NCBI GenBank assembly: GCA_033085395.1
Contig: JANQBS010000026.1
Coordinates: 1-64,000, forward strand
Source of the DNA: Xanthoparmelia taractica
Lineage: Eukaryota; Ascomycota; Lecanoromycetes; Lecanorales; Parmeliaceae
Direction: 5' to 3'
DNA length: 64,000 nt
In this document: in pieces, positions 11,001 to 21,596 of the stretch
Numbering within the stretch: the stretch's first letter is position 1
Layout: the number at the start of each line of letters is the position of its first letter
Translations under genes and position numbers: made by a program
The notes under the pieces: model-generated
What the model was told of the DNA's origin: nothing
The model's database searches: none
The model's input: only the letters and a program-made list of their open reading frames with translations

Positions 11001-14000
11001 AATATTTTTCTCGTTTCCGCAACGAGGTGCGTCGCCTCGACCAGATTGGACAGAGCCTGGGCTTTCCATCTGTCATGGCAGTGATCCAGTCCGAGGAACA
11101 AGATATTGGCATCTTTGCTCCGACAGCTGTCCAGCTGGCAACCACCTGCGTGCAAATTGCTCTCAGTAGGCTGTGGGCCTCTTGGGACATCACTCCAGTG
11201 GCCGTGGTCGGACACTCTTTGGGTGAATACGCAGCTCTCAACATGGCGGGAGTGCTCTCCGATGCCGATACTCTGTACCTTGTCGGCAAGAGGGCTCAGC
11301 TGCTCGAGGAGAAGTGCGTCCAGGGCACTCACTCAATGCTGGTCGTTAAGGGGCCACTAGATGCTGTTGCTTCTGCCCTAAAGGGCACCAAGTTCGAAAT
11401 CGCCTGTATCAACTCTCCCATAGAGACCGTCGTAGCCGGGCTAAACGAGGACTTCTCTACATTTCAGTCATTGCTCGCCGCCGCGGAATTGAAGTCAATA
11501 CTGCTTAAGGTTCCCTACGCTTTCCACTCCTCCCAGATGGATGCGGTACTAGAGCCATTCGAGAAGCTAGCCGCTGGCGTAACGTACGCCAAGCCCAAGC
11601 TGCCCGTCCTGTGCCCGCTTGACGGTAGCGTCGTTGCCGACGAGGGTAAGTTTGGCTCACATTACCTTGCCCGTCATTGTCGTGAAACGGTAAATTTCCG
11701 TGCCGCACTCGCAACGGCGAAGAGCAATAAAATCATTACGGACCAAACGACAACGCTCGAAGTTGGTCCACATCCTGCTATTTCGGGTATGGTCAAGGCA
11801 GAGCTGCCGCACGTCGCATCTATCGTGTCAATGCAGCGTGGCAGACCACCTTTCCAGGTCCTGGTAGCTGCCCTAAAGACACTTTATAGTGCAGGCGCTG
11901 AGATTCGCTGGGCTGAATATCACCGAGACTTCAAGGCCTCTCACAATGTCATTCCTCTGCCTGCGTATAGCTGGGATTTAAAAGACTACTGGATGCAATA
12001 TACGAATGATTGGTCTTTGCGAAAGGGAGATCCTCCAATTGTGATCAATGCCGGAAACGCTCCTAAGCTTGAGAGCACTACAATCCACAGGGTTGTTGAA
12101 GAATATGGCGATACCGATAAGACTCACATTGTCGTGGAGGCAGATATTGCACGCAAAGATCTGAGCCCGCTCGTGCAAGGCCACGAGGTCGACAATATTC
12201 CACTCTGCACTCCATCTGTGTACGCCGACATTGCGCTGTCATTGGGCACCTACATGCTTGACCGATATCGACCAGAGAAGCAGGAAAGAATTATCGACGT
12301 CTCGGACATGACCATCTCGAAAGCCCTCATCTTGAGAGAAAAAGCCGCTGAACAGCTTCTTCAGGCCCATGCTGACGTTGATTGGACCTCCAATGCAGCG
12401 ACCATCATTTTCATGTCCTTCGGTACCAAGAAGGAGCTGCAGGAACACGCACGGTGCATTGTTCGCTTCCAAGACCGCAGCCTACAGAAGGCACTGCAGA
12501 ACGATGCGATGGAAGTGAAGCGCAAGATGCAAGCCCTCCGAGATGGCATTGCTATTGGGGACTCTGCGCGGTTCAATCGCCCTATGGTGTACCGCATGAT
12601 CCGACCACTGGCAAGATTCCACGACGACTACCGTGCTATTGACGAAGTTGTGCTAAACAGTAAGACGTTTGAGGCTTCGAGTAAGCTCAGCTTTGGCAGT
12701 GTCAAGAGGGGTGGCGACTTCCACACTCATCCGGCCATAATTGACGCACTTTCACAATCTTGCGGGTTTGCCATGAATGGCAACGATAGCACTGATCTGG
12801 ACATCGAGGTCTTCATGAACCACGGTTGGGGAAGCTTCAAGATCTTCGAGCCTATTGACTTTGATAAGGAGTATACCACCTACACCCGCATGCATGAGGG
12901 TACTAATAAGTTGTGGCACGGCGACGTGGTGGTATTTGACGGTGACAACGTCGTTGCAAGCTTTCAGCAGGTTACAGTACGTGTCTCTCGCTTCTCGTGG
13001 TTGAAAACTTATGTGTTAATTGTCTGTAGATGCAAGGTGTTCCACGCCGGGTACTCAAGGTCGTTCTGTCCATTGAGAGTGGAGCGAAGTCGCAAATGCA
13101 GCAAGCCGCCCGCAAAAATGCATCTTCACCTGCTGCGCCCACACCTTCAGAAACGGTACCGGCACCTCCCAAGGCGCGTCCGGAGCTTGGTCCAGAAACC
13201 AAAGTGGTCACACCGTCCAAGGGTGCAATAGCATTGTCCATTATCGCTGAAGAAAGCGGTATTGATGTGGACGACTTCACCGACGGCCTTGTATTCAGCG
13301 ACGCTGGCATCGACTCTCTCATGAGCCTAACCATCTGCGCTCGGTTCAAGGAGGAGATGGACCTTGATTTTGACTTCAACGCCCTGTTTTTTGAGTATCC
13401 TACAGTTAAGAGCCTCAAGGAACTGCTGGGAGACTCCGGAGTCAGCACGATTCCGATTGAGGATGCAGTCGATGCGCCCAGTAGCAGCACTTCCGGATCT
13501 GCCACACCTGGCTCCCCAGTCCAGAATGTCACGGGGACCACGACACCAGATCTCGGCCACAGCATCGACTTTCAGCGCTCTCTTGCTATTATCTCAGAGG
13601 AGAGCGGCATGGCGATCGAGGACTTCACCGACGACACCAGCTTTGCCGACAGTGGTGTGGACTCTCTACTATCTTTGGTCATCGTTAGCCGTCTCCGAGA
13701 TGAGCTCGAGATTGACATGGCACACGAATCTTTCTTCATGGAGTGTCCTACCGTGGGGGACTTGAGGAAGCTGATTGAGGGAGACACAACTGAGAGCAAA
13801 GACATGTCAGCGGCACCGCCAGCTGAGCGTAAGCCAGAGCCGACCCCTGCGCCCGCACCCACGCCCGCGCCTGCTTCTAATCCAGTAGAAGCGCCAACCA
13901 GGAGCGAGACTGAAATGGCTTCCTTGACAACGCGTATGAAGGCCGTCAAACAATACGTTCAGAAGTACACTGCTTGCTTTTCTGGACCATCAAGTTCTCC

Positions 14001-15210
14001 GTCAAGCCTCTTCCCAAAAGACCACGAAAAGGTCGTTTTGGTCACAGGAGCGTCAGGAGGTTTAGGTACTCACCTGACCTACCACCTCGCCCAACTTCCT
14101 GACGTCAAGACGGTGGTTTGTCTCAACCGTGAGAACAAGTCTGAAGGATACGTTCGGCAACAGAAAGCCATGAGGGATAAGGGCATTCGCTTCCCCAAGA
14201 CGCTCGAGCACAAACTGAAAGTCTTCCAGACCGACAGTTCTAAACAAAGGCTCGGACTTTCGAAGGGCGATTACGAAGACCTTGTCAAGTCCGTCACTCA
14301 TCTCATCCACAACGCGTGGCCTATGAGTGCAAAGCGTCCTCTGTCAGGCTTCGAGTCCCAATTCCAGGTCATGCGTAACCTTATTGACTTTGCATGCGAG
14401 GCTACCTCTCGGCGTCCGGAAAGCTTCAAATTCGGCTTCCAGATGGTATCTTCCATTGGCGTCGTGGGACAGTACGGCTTCGGAAGCAATACGAAGATCG
14501 TCGTGCCCGAAGAAAGAGTGGGCATCGACTCAGTCCTGCCAAACGGGTACGGAGAGGCCAAGTGGGGCTGCGAGTGGATGCTTGACTTGACGCTCCACCA
14601 ACATCCTGACCGATTCCGCACCATGGCCGTCCGTCTGGGACAGATTGCAGGCTCGAAGACCAGTGGCTACTGGAATCCCATGGAACATTTCGGCTTCTTG
14701 ATCAAGTCATCGCAAACGTTGAACGCCCTTCCGGACATGGTCGGCGGCCTGTACTGGACCCCTGTCAACGACATTGCCGGTACGCTGTCCGATCTCGTTC
14801 TGGCTGATAACGTGCCCTACCCCATTTACCATGTCGAGAACCCAGTGGGCCAGCCTTGGAGCGAGATGACGTCTATCTTGGCCAAGGCCCTGCACATTCC
14901 ACCCAGCAACGTGATACCCTTTCAGGAGTGGATTGAACGGGTGCGAAATGCTCCGCAGAAGAACAATCCTGCATCGACACTTCTTGAGTTCTTGGAAGAT
15001 AACTTCCTTCGGATGTCTTGTGGCGGGCTCGTCTTGGATACAAAGAAGACCCTTGAGCACTCGAAGACTCTCCGAGAGGTCGGTCCAGTGGGAGAGACAG
15101 TGGCAAGGAAATATATCCACATCTGGAGAGAGATTGGCTTCTTGAGCTCTACGGAAGAAGACAGAGCACGGTTTGATGAGGAGCGAGCCCGCTTGTGGGG
15201 ACATAAATGA
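8093..15210 (+). CDS. Non-reducing polyketide synthase, SAT-KS-AT-PT-ACP-ACP-R
   Basis: Four exons (8093-8382, 8438-8717, 8777-12976, 13030-15210) with introns of 55, 59 and 53 bases and GTAAG/GTACG donors give 2316 residues. Domains in order: SAT starter loader (LYLFGDQTYD start; GICTG, Cys about 117), ketosynthase (from about 376; DTACSSS, Cys about 546; HGTGT and NIGHGE histidines), malonyl-CoA acyltransferase (GHSLGEY, Ser about 1004), product template dehydratase-fold domain (GHEVDN His about 1326; HPAIID Asp about 1513), two ACPs (GIDSLMSL Ser about 1686; GVDSLLSL Ser about 1802), a Pro/Ala linker, and an NAD(P)H thioester reductase (TGASGGLG at about 1927; Tyr about 2097, Lys about 2101). 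There is no C-methyltransferase, ketoreductase or thioesterase. The enzyme should build an unreduced, template-cyclised aromatic chain and release it reductively as an aldehyde or alcohol. The product cannot be named from the sequence. All catalytic residues looked for are present, so it appears functional. Confidence 0.93.
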
Positions 15211-15949
15211 TGCAAACTTGGTTCGACGTTTGAGGGGAGCCAGATGTTGTGACAAGGAGTTCTTGGATTTTCGGTCAATATTTTAGGGAATAGATCGGCG
15301 AGAGTCTTATACGTATTTAGATGAATGAATAGAAGATTTGGTTGTCTCGCAACTGTCTGCAAACTTGGTTAGACAACTCTGAATGGCAAGAAGCGATAAG
15401 CTGATTGATTAAATTCGATCGACTATGATGCATACGATACTCGGATGGTACGAGTCATCAAGTAGGGTAGAAAGTTCTACGAGTGTCTCGTAGTTGAGAT
15501 ATCAACATGCTTCTTTCCTGTTGTCACACTGTCAACTACCATTCTAGTCTTGTGCAGAACTGTCAAATCTTGACAATTTTGGTAACTGGAAGTTCTATTC
15601 CGTTCATTGGCTGCCAGAGCCGGGACTAGAGAACGAATCGCATAACAACAGGATCAGTCACGTTGTGTGGTGCTCTGGCACTTCTAGCCAAAGGACATAA
15701 CCGTAGGCTGTGTCAGACCCGTTTTTGCCTGTGATTTTTCATCAAATTCAGGCCGGGTCTCTGCAGGTGCGAGGACAAGGATTTTGACACGGAAAACATT
15801 GGCTTTTCGCAGCTAGATAGGGTAACAATGACACAATTCAATCAAGGCATCAGGTCACTTTAGCAAGCCAGTCTGTAGGATTTACTCTGCACGAACGGCC
15901 ATCAATAACGCGATGCCGATCTTTTAGAGCCCCACTCAATGATATCACA
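15211..15949. other. Intergenic stretch, convergent 3' ends
   Basis: About 740 bases between the end of the PKS and the 3' end of the hemerythrin-like gene on the opposite strand. No gene, repeat or RNA is recognised. It should hold both polyadenylation regions. Confidence 0.5.
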
Positions 15950-16711
15950 CTAATTCTTCTGAACCACTGCCGGCGCCTCACTTGCCGACACATCTCCAAG
16001 CTTCCCTTCCTCCGGAAATGCCCTCAACAAATCCATAAATTTGTCAATCGGCGCCGCAAGCATCGCAGCAAAATTCTCGAAGTAGGGCTTGTTTGGGGCT
16101 GACGGGTGAGACCGTGTAGGAATGATGAGCTTGGTCTTCTCAAAGTAGTTGGCCAGACTTTTGCTCTCCTCCTTCGTCAAGATATCTTCAAGTCTGGGCA
16201 TATCCTCATTTTTTTCATGCTCGATGTGTCTGTGGAGGTCGGTAAGGAGAGTCTCGAGAAGGGGGAAGAAGTCCTTGTTGTCGGGAGACATGTCTTGTAG
16301 CTTGTAGAGGTCTTTTTTGACCTGGGAGAGGCTATTAGTCAAGGCCTGATCCCTTTGAACAAATGCACCTACAGCCGTATGCTGCTCGCGGTCTACGTCG
16401 GCCAGCTCCTTTCCCTCTTGACCCAGCTTCTTCTCCATAACCGGATACAAGGTCAGCTCCTCACTAACAGCATGGCGTGCGAGAGCCCAGGTGAATTGGT
16501 TTTTCCACTCAATCTTCTCTTGCAAGGTGCTGGCAGTCTTGATATTCTCAGCATACAAATCAATGGCTCCATGGTCAGCACTGATGGCTTCGGAAATGGT
16601 TCGTTGGTTCTCGTCGTGGGCGGGATCGCCTGATAGCTTTGCTACGACCGGTTCCAATGCTGCCATGTTGATCCTAGATGCTATGGAGACGTAGAGCGAA
16701 GTGTTGGACAA
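15950..16711 (-). CDS. Hemerythrin-like HHE domain protein
   Basis: A single-exon frame of 253 residues. A four-helix HHE domain spans roughly residues 30-190, with the histidine and glutamate ligand pattern ISADHGAIDLY, ARHAVSEELTLYPVMEK, REQHTAV and HRHIEHEKNEDMPRLE, consistent with a non-haem di-iron site. Such fungal proteins may sense or store O2, NO or iron; the exact role is unknown. A second in-frame ATG 15 codons in (16666, MAALEPV) is an equally plausible start, since the first 15 residues (MSNTSLYVSIASRIN) lie before the conserved part. It is convergent with the PKS and there is no sign that it belongs to the pathway. Confidence 0.85.
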   Translation of the reverse strand: MSNTSLYVSIASRINMAALEPVVAKLSGDPAHDENQRTISEAISADHGAIDLYAENIKTASTLQEKIEWKNQFTWALARHAVSEELTLYPVMEKKLGQEGKELADVDREQHTAVGAFVQRDQALTNSLSQVKKDLYKLQDMSPDNKDFFPLLETLLTDLHRHIEHEKNEDMPRLEDILTKEESKSLANYFEKTKLIIPTRSHPSAPNKPYFENFAAMLAAPIDKFMDLLRAFPEEGKLGDVSASEAPAVVQKN

Positions 16712-17293
16712 TGCTGAATGGTCTTTGTCGGCTGCTCATATCTTGGTGTCTCGTAGTCTCCTTCATGTGCGTCATGAAGTTTTCGAAGTCAGGTAGGTCA
16801 CATGCCGAAAACGCCGTCTGAAGTCAAATGTCAAAGGGTCGTATGCTTTCCCAGGCGTAATGGGGACATCTACAACTCGTTCTCGATAGATGCTATTGCT
16901 AGGTATGGCGGGTTGGAACAAGTCGCACTGCCAGCAAGTCTCAATGCTGAATGGTATGTTGAATGGTGATGTACATCTGACTGTCACACCTTTGTAGACC
17001 CTAACCCTAAGCTGCAGGATTCTACCATCAAATTGGCGGCATCAGAATTTCCCAGCAGCATGACGTCGCCACAAGCTATGATGCTATTGAAATGGCTCCC
17101 CCAATATTACAATCACGATCATTGGTTTTCCTCATCAAGAACCTGACTGAAAGAAATCCTTTACCAGAACATCTGCATCAATTGAGCTTGACTTGAAGTC
17201 CGCATAGCACCCACTCACCACCACTGCCATCCCGTTCTGCAACCAATCTTACCGATATCCTGCCTTCTCCCAAAACAAACCGCTCACTCTGAC
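16712..17293. other. Divergent intergenic region with a telomere-like dimer
   Basis: About 580 bases between two divergent genes, so it should hold both promoters. It contains an internal telomere-like CCCTAACCCTAA at 16999-17010. No gene is recognised. Confidence 0.5.
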
Positions 17294-18386
17294 ATGATGC
17301 CCCTCTCCAAGGATTCACTTGCTACAATACCCATTTGCTATGCTACAGTATCCGTGGGTACACCCGACCATCCATTGGACAAGAAGCTCGAAGCAATCGC
17401 CGCCGCCGGCTTTCAGGGCATCGAGCTTGGCTTCCCAGATTTACTCTCCTTCGCATCTAAGAATCTAGGCAAAGATGTCGGTCCCCAAGACTTTGAGCTG
17501 TTATGCAACTCAGGGCTGGAGGTGAAGAGGATGTGCAAGGAGCTGGGACTCAAGATTGTGATGTTGCAGCCCTTCTCAAATTTCGAAGGGTGGAAACCGC
17601 AGTCAGAAGAGCGAAAAGACGCTTTCCGACGTGCAAAGGGTTGGATCAAGATAATGGAGGCCGTGGGCACGGATATGCTGCAGGTAAATGGACCAAGAGC
17701 TCCGACTTTGGCCCAGTTGACACAATGATTTCAAGGTTGGCTCCACCGATTCCCCCGTTCCCATCTCTCGGGACGTCGTCACCACAGATCTCAAAGAACT
17801 TGCCGATTTACTTGCTCCTCACAATTTCCGCCTCGCATACGAGAACTGGTGCTGGTCTACACATGCTCCGGACTGGAAAGATGTGTGGGAAATAGCTCAG
17901 AGAGTCGATCGTCCAAACTTCGGTCTGTGTCTCGATACGTTCCAGAGCGCTGGAGGAGAATGGGCTGATCCCACCACAAAGTCCGGGTTGCTGGAAGGAG
18001 ATTTCAAGAAGGAAGATCTACAGGAAAGGTTCCAAGAGAGTCTAAGGAAATTGAGTGCCACAATTCCGGCAGAGAAAATCTACATTCTCCAAGTCTCAGA
18101 TGCATACAAGCCAAAAGAACCTTTGGACCCCGAACCCGACGAGAACGGTATGAGGCCAAGGGCCAGGTGGAGCTCCTGTCTGAGACCTCTACCGTTTGAC
18201 GGCGGATATCTTCCTGTTGTGGATTTAGCTAGAGCCGTCTTGAACACCGGTTTCCGCGGTTGGTTCTCGACTGAGGTCTTCGACGGTGGACCGTCGGGAC
18301 AGGATCAGGAGTGGAAGGATATGCCTGGCTATACGAAGAAAGCCATGCAGGCTCATGAACGACTCCTGCGAGAAGTGACGGATTGA
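17294..18386 (+). CDS. Xylose-isomerase-like TIM-barrel protein (sugar epimerase / 3-dehydroshikimate dehydratase-like)
   Basis: Two exons, 17294-17683 and 17736-18386, with a phase-0 intron of 52 bases joining DMLQ to VGSTDSPVP, give 346 residues. Family features are the N-terminal strand-helix KLEAIAAAGFQGIELGFPDL, the mid-barrel RLAYENWCWSTHAPDW, the metal-ligand region NFGLCLDTFQ and the C-terminal GWFSTEVFDGG glutamate. Enzymes of this AP-endonuclease-2 superfamily bind a divalent metal and act on sugars, sugar acids or dehydroshikimate. Fungal relatives are often labelled 3-dehydroshikimate dehydratase. Length fits. The substrate cannot be fixed from sequence, and no quinate-pathway neighbours are present. 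Confidence 0.8.
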
Positions 18387-18483
18387 AGATAGAGAGGAGC
18401 GTATCTTGACATTTATACTACACCAGATGAGTACTGTACAATGCGACCAATACGGCCTTCGTGAGGCATTAACCATGACGTTA

Positions 18484-19212
18484 TCACCATCCACCATCAA
18501 AGAACCCACAACCACCGCCATCATATCCGCCGTTGTACCCGTTACTGTAATCAGACACTGACGCCTCGGTGCCTGTCCACGTATCTGCACCCTCGCTGCC
18601 GTGACCCTCGTGCTCACTTTGGTTTCCAGTTACCCAGCCTCCATCTTCGCAACCATTGACGGGGAATGGGCCGCTCGTTGTAGCGCTTTCATCCTTCTTT
18701 TGCGGACCTTCCTGTTCTAGTTGCTGGGCTGTCTTTTGGACCTCCTCTTTCTCCTTTCCCTGAGCTTCTGGGGATCTCCAAACCGTTCCTTGCTTCCGCT
18801 CGGTGTGAATATGAGGCTCGTCACGCCGTTGACCGAAGATACTCAATCTGGACAACACCCTTTCGCTGGGTACGTCTGGTGGGTGCTCGTAGCCAATGGT
18901 GGGGATATTTATCACGCCAGCGAAGGGCCTTGAGATATTGTTTCCTATCCGGCCGACGAGTCTGATTGAAGCCAGTGGCCGTGGGCTTGAGAGTTTCAGG
19001 CAGCGCAATGCCATGTTCGAGGGAATTCTCAAGATATGTCCAATCAGGGAGGGTGATGCCGCCATCTTGTTCAGTATCTCAATGTTCGGCCTTGGACGCT
19101 CTGTAGAGGCAACATAATGGAGGGTCCCAGTCCGCAGATTTATGCATTTGCGAAGCTCGCATAAGTCACGAAAATGCATTTTTTTCGGGTCAGGTCGGAC
19201 TTTTATGAGCAA
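18484..19212 (-). CDS. Hypothetical protein, Gly-rich C-terminus
   Basis: An open frame of 242 codons convergent with the TIM-barrel gene (98 bases between stops). I do not recognise a family. The likely start is the ATG at about 19065 (MAASPSLIGHILRIPSNM), which would give a basic, arginine-containing N-terminus resembling a mitochondrial targeting sequence, followed by a charged, low-complexity middle (QGKEKEEVQKTAQQLEQEG) and a Gly/Tyr/Trp-rich end (NGYNGGYDGGGCGFFDGGW). The 49 codons before that ATG may be untranslated leader. The protein is probably largely disordered. Coding status is plausible but not proven. Confidence 0.45.
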   Translation of the reverse strand: MLIKVRPDPKKMHFRDLCELRKCINLRTGTLHYVASTERPRPNIEILNKMAASPSLIGHILRIPSNMALRCLKLSSPRPLASIRLVGRIGNNISRPFAGVINIPTIGYEHPPDVPSERVLSRLSIFGQRRDEPHIHTERKQGTVWRSPEAQGKEKEEVQKTAQQLEQEGPQKKDESATTSGPFPVNGCEDGGWVTGNQSEHEGHGSEGADTWTGTEASVSDYSNGYNGGYDGGGCGFFDGGW

Positions 19213-19522
19213 GTTATGAGGAAAAATCCCTTCATCGCATGACAGGATTTAAATGGTTCATTTTATTGCATTATAAGACTTTCTTCCGCATGCTGTTTCG
19301 ACAGTCAGCTTTTGAGAGCATATTCCAGGGGGAAAAAAGCGTCAGCTGATTCTTTGCCCATCATCCAATCTTAAAGGAATCAACTACCTCTTAAACTATG
19401 GCAGCACTGCGGGCAGTGGCCCGATTCCCTGGAGATCAGCATTGATTTCATTGCAAGGTGTCCATGCAAATGGTTCCTTCTCCACGCTCCGTCGCACACC
19501 AACGCGAGCCACATCTCTGTTC

Positions 19523-20675
19523 ATGCAGCCTCTGAGTCCTGACCCTAAAACTTCCCCAAAGAGAGATTTCTGCACTGTGATTGAGAGTTACGAAAGAGGC
19601 GTAGTCTTCCATGCTGGAAAGCATTTCGGAGAGAAAGATCCTGGGCTACGGTGGAGCTTCCCAGTCTTCAACGAGGTCCGCAAGGTCGATATGAGGACTC
19701 ATACCATGCAAATTCCATCACAGGAACTTGTGACTAAGGACAATGTGACTATACATGTGGACGCTGTCGCGTTCTATAAGGTTGAAGACCCTTTAAAGGC
19801 ACTCTGTAGTATTGAAGATTGCGAGGCTGCTGTCAGCGAAGCCGCCCAAGTATGTGTATACCGGACAGCCTTTTCTACTCTCTTTACCTTAAATATTCAG
19901 CAGACTGATCTTCAAACCTTGACAGACCTCGGTGCGCGACCAGCTTTCTCGTGCAGCGTTCGACGAAGTATTACGCGATCGAGATGAAGCTGGGAGGCAC
20001 GTCCTAGCTGCTCTGTGCAAATTGACCGGCAATTGGTAAGTAATTTCGCCTCTAGCAAAGGCTTTTCCAATTGACCTCCATGGAGAGTTGCAATCCAACT
20101 GTAAGATGCTAAAACAGAAGCCGCTGGGTTATCTGCACGAAACACTTGATTGCCAGCCACTCTTGTCGGAGCTGTTGCAAAATCACATCTACCACAATCT
20201 CAAGCTTGGGTCTCATCCCTGTGCTCCCAATAACATATGCTAGGAGCATAACTACTTTCTTTTGAACTTAACCACTACCTCAAAAGAGCCGCATCATCTA
20301 GTTCCATTCACTCTATCACACAACCCAGCTAAAGTATTCCAAGACAAGTGCTAACCAACCTCTCCCACCAGGGGCGTTCTCGTTTCCGCTGTCAAACTCA
20401 AAAACATCCGCGTCGACGCCACCATGATCCGCGCCATGGGCCGCGTCGCCGAAGCCCACCGCGTGCGCTCCGCCCGTCTCATCGAAGCCTCCGCCGAGCA
20501 CGAAGCCTCCCTTAAGCTTGTCCAAGCTGGCCGCGAATACGCCGCCGCGCCCCTCAGCCTGCGCCTGCGCGAGATGCAGAACCATGCGCAGATAGCGGCG
20601 GAGAAGAACACGACGATGATGATTATACCGGCGAGCGTGGATTCTGGGGTGGTGAGGGCGTTGGAAGGCGTTTAG
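19523..20675 (+). CDS. Stomatin/prohibitin-type SPFH domain protein
   Basis: Three exons are inferred: up to 19849, 19926-20035 and 20372-20675. Introns are 76 bases (GTATGT...GACAG) and 336 bases (GTAAGT...CCAG), the latter long for a fungus. Joined, they read the stomatin pattern: ESYERGVVFHAGKH, EVRKVDMRTHTMQIPSQELV, TKDNVTIHVDAVAFYKVEDP, TSVRDQLSRAAFDEVLRDRD, NWGVLVSAVKLKNIRV, then the helical tail with AMGRVAEAHR and EKNTTMMIIP. SPFH proteins scaffold membranes and regulate channels or proteases. From the first in-frame ATG (19523) the protein has 246 residues. Upstream the frame stays open without an ATG, so a 5' exon may be missing. No hydrophobic hairpin is visible before the SPFH domain, unlike typical stomatins. 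Confidence 0.75.
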
Positions 20676-20693
20676 GAGGCAGTTGGAGTGTGA

Positions 20694-20724
20694 GGGGAGG
20701 GGGGCTGAGGGGGGCTGAGGGGGG
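20694..20724 (+). other. G-rich tandem tract, G-quadruplex candidate
   Basis: Four G runs of 4-6 bases separated by A or CTGA sit 20 bases after the SPFH stop codon on the coding strand. The spacing meets the usual G-quadruplex pattern, so it could fold in the 3' UTR RNA. Function is not known. Confidence 0.6.
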
Positions 20725-21596
20725 TGATGATGGTGGAGAGGCGGAGGGTTTGAAGATGGAGGCAGGGGATAAGGGCCACGGCGACGATGCTGGCGGTGCG
20801 GTTTTGCCGACGAAAAAAGATACAGAGTCTGGGCATACTGATGACGATTGACGGGATAGAATAAATGAGGCCAGTCCTGGGGTTGGGCGAGAGCGAGGCC
20901 TTGTCGTCCTGAGGAAAAAAATTGAACTCTCTCCACTCTACTATCTGCACCAAAAGGATTATCTCAACAAAGGATGGATGCGAAATCCATGGGGCATTTA
21001 ATATAGGCAGATCGTCAACGAAGCAATGCGAAATTATCCAGCCGAATGAAAGCAAAATAGCGCTGAGACTGGATCTATTGCCCCACACTGCACCAATTCA
21101 AAGAATTATCACTTACCGCCATCTACTATCTAAGTGCGCAAGTCCCGAACAAATAAGCAAGCAAACAAACAGACCTCTCACATTTGCTTCTATGTTTTAA
21201 CATAGAGAGACAAGGACGCGGCATTGGTCCTGATGAAATGCACGGCATTCATGAGTTATCTGGTATTGATTGAGTGTGATCATCGAAAAGATCCTGACTA
21301 TCAATCGCATGCTAGGTACATGCTGAAACAATCGCTCTTGTGCGACAAGATCAAGGCGGTCCATATGCATCTGGATGAAATGCATGCAGCGTTAATGTGC
21401 GCACTGAGCAGTCCTGGTGTGTAATGCCGCACAGAAGATTGTGGACTATCCGATTTCTCTGCCACCTAGCGCTGAATTTATATCTAGACGCACGGGAGAA
21501 AACGGTGCATATCCAGGCTCTTGGCTTCGCAGAAATCCAAGGTCCGATCCAACTACTTAGCCAACCTAGCAAGCAATGATCACTCTTGTGAGACAC
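20725..21596. other. Intergenic stretch, convergent 3' ends
   Basis: About 870 bases between the SPFH gene and the F-box-like gene, containing only short unconvincing open frames. Nothing recognised. Confidence 0.5.

Noticed and set aside
12972..13560. Minus-strand frames of 197 and 77 codons across the PKS ACP region
   Set aside because: They are shadows of the strongly coding plus-strand ACP domains.
16999..17010. A chromosome end or telomere array
   Set aside because: Only two repeat units are present and normal genes continue on both sides.
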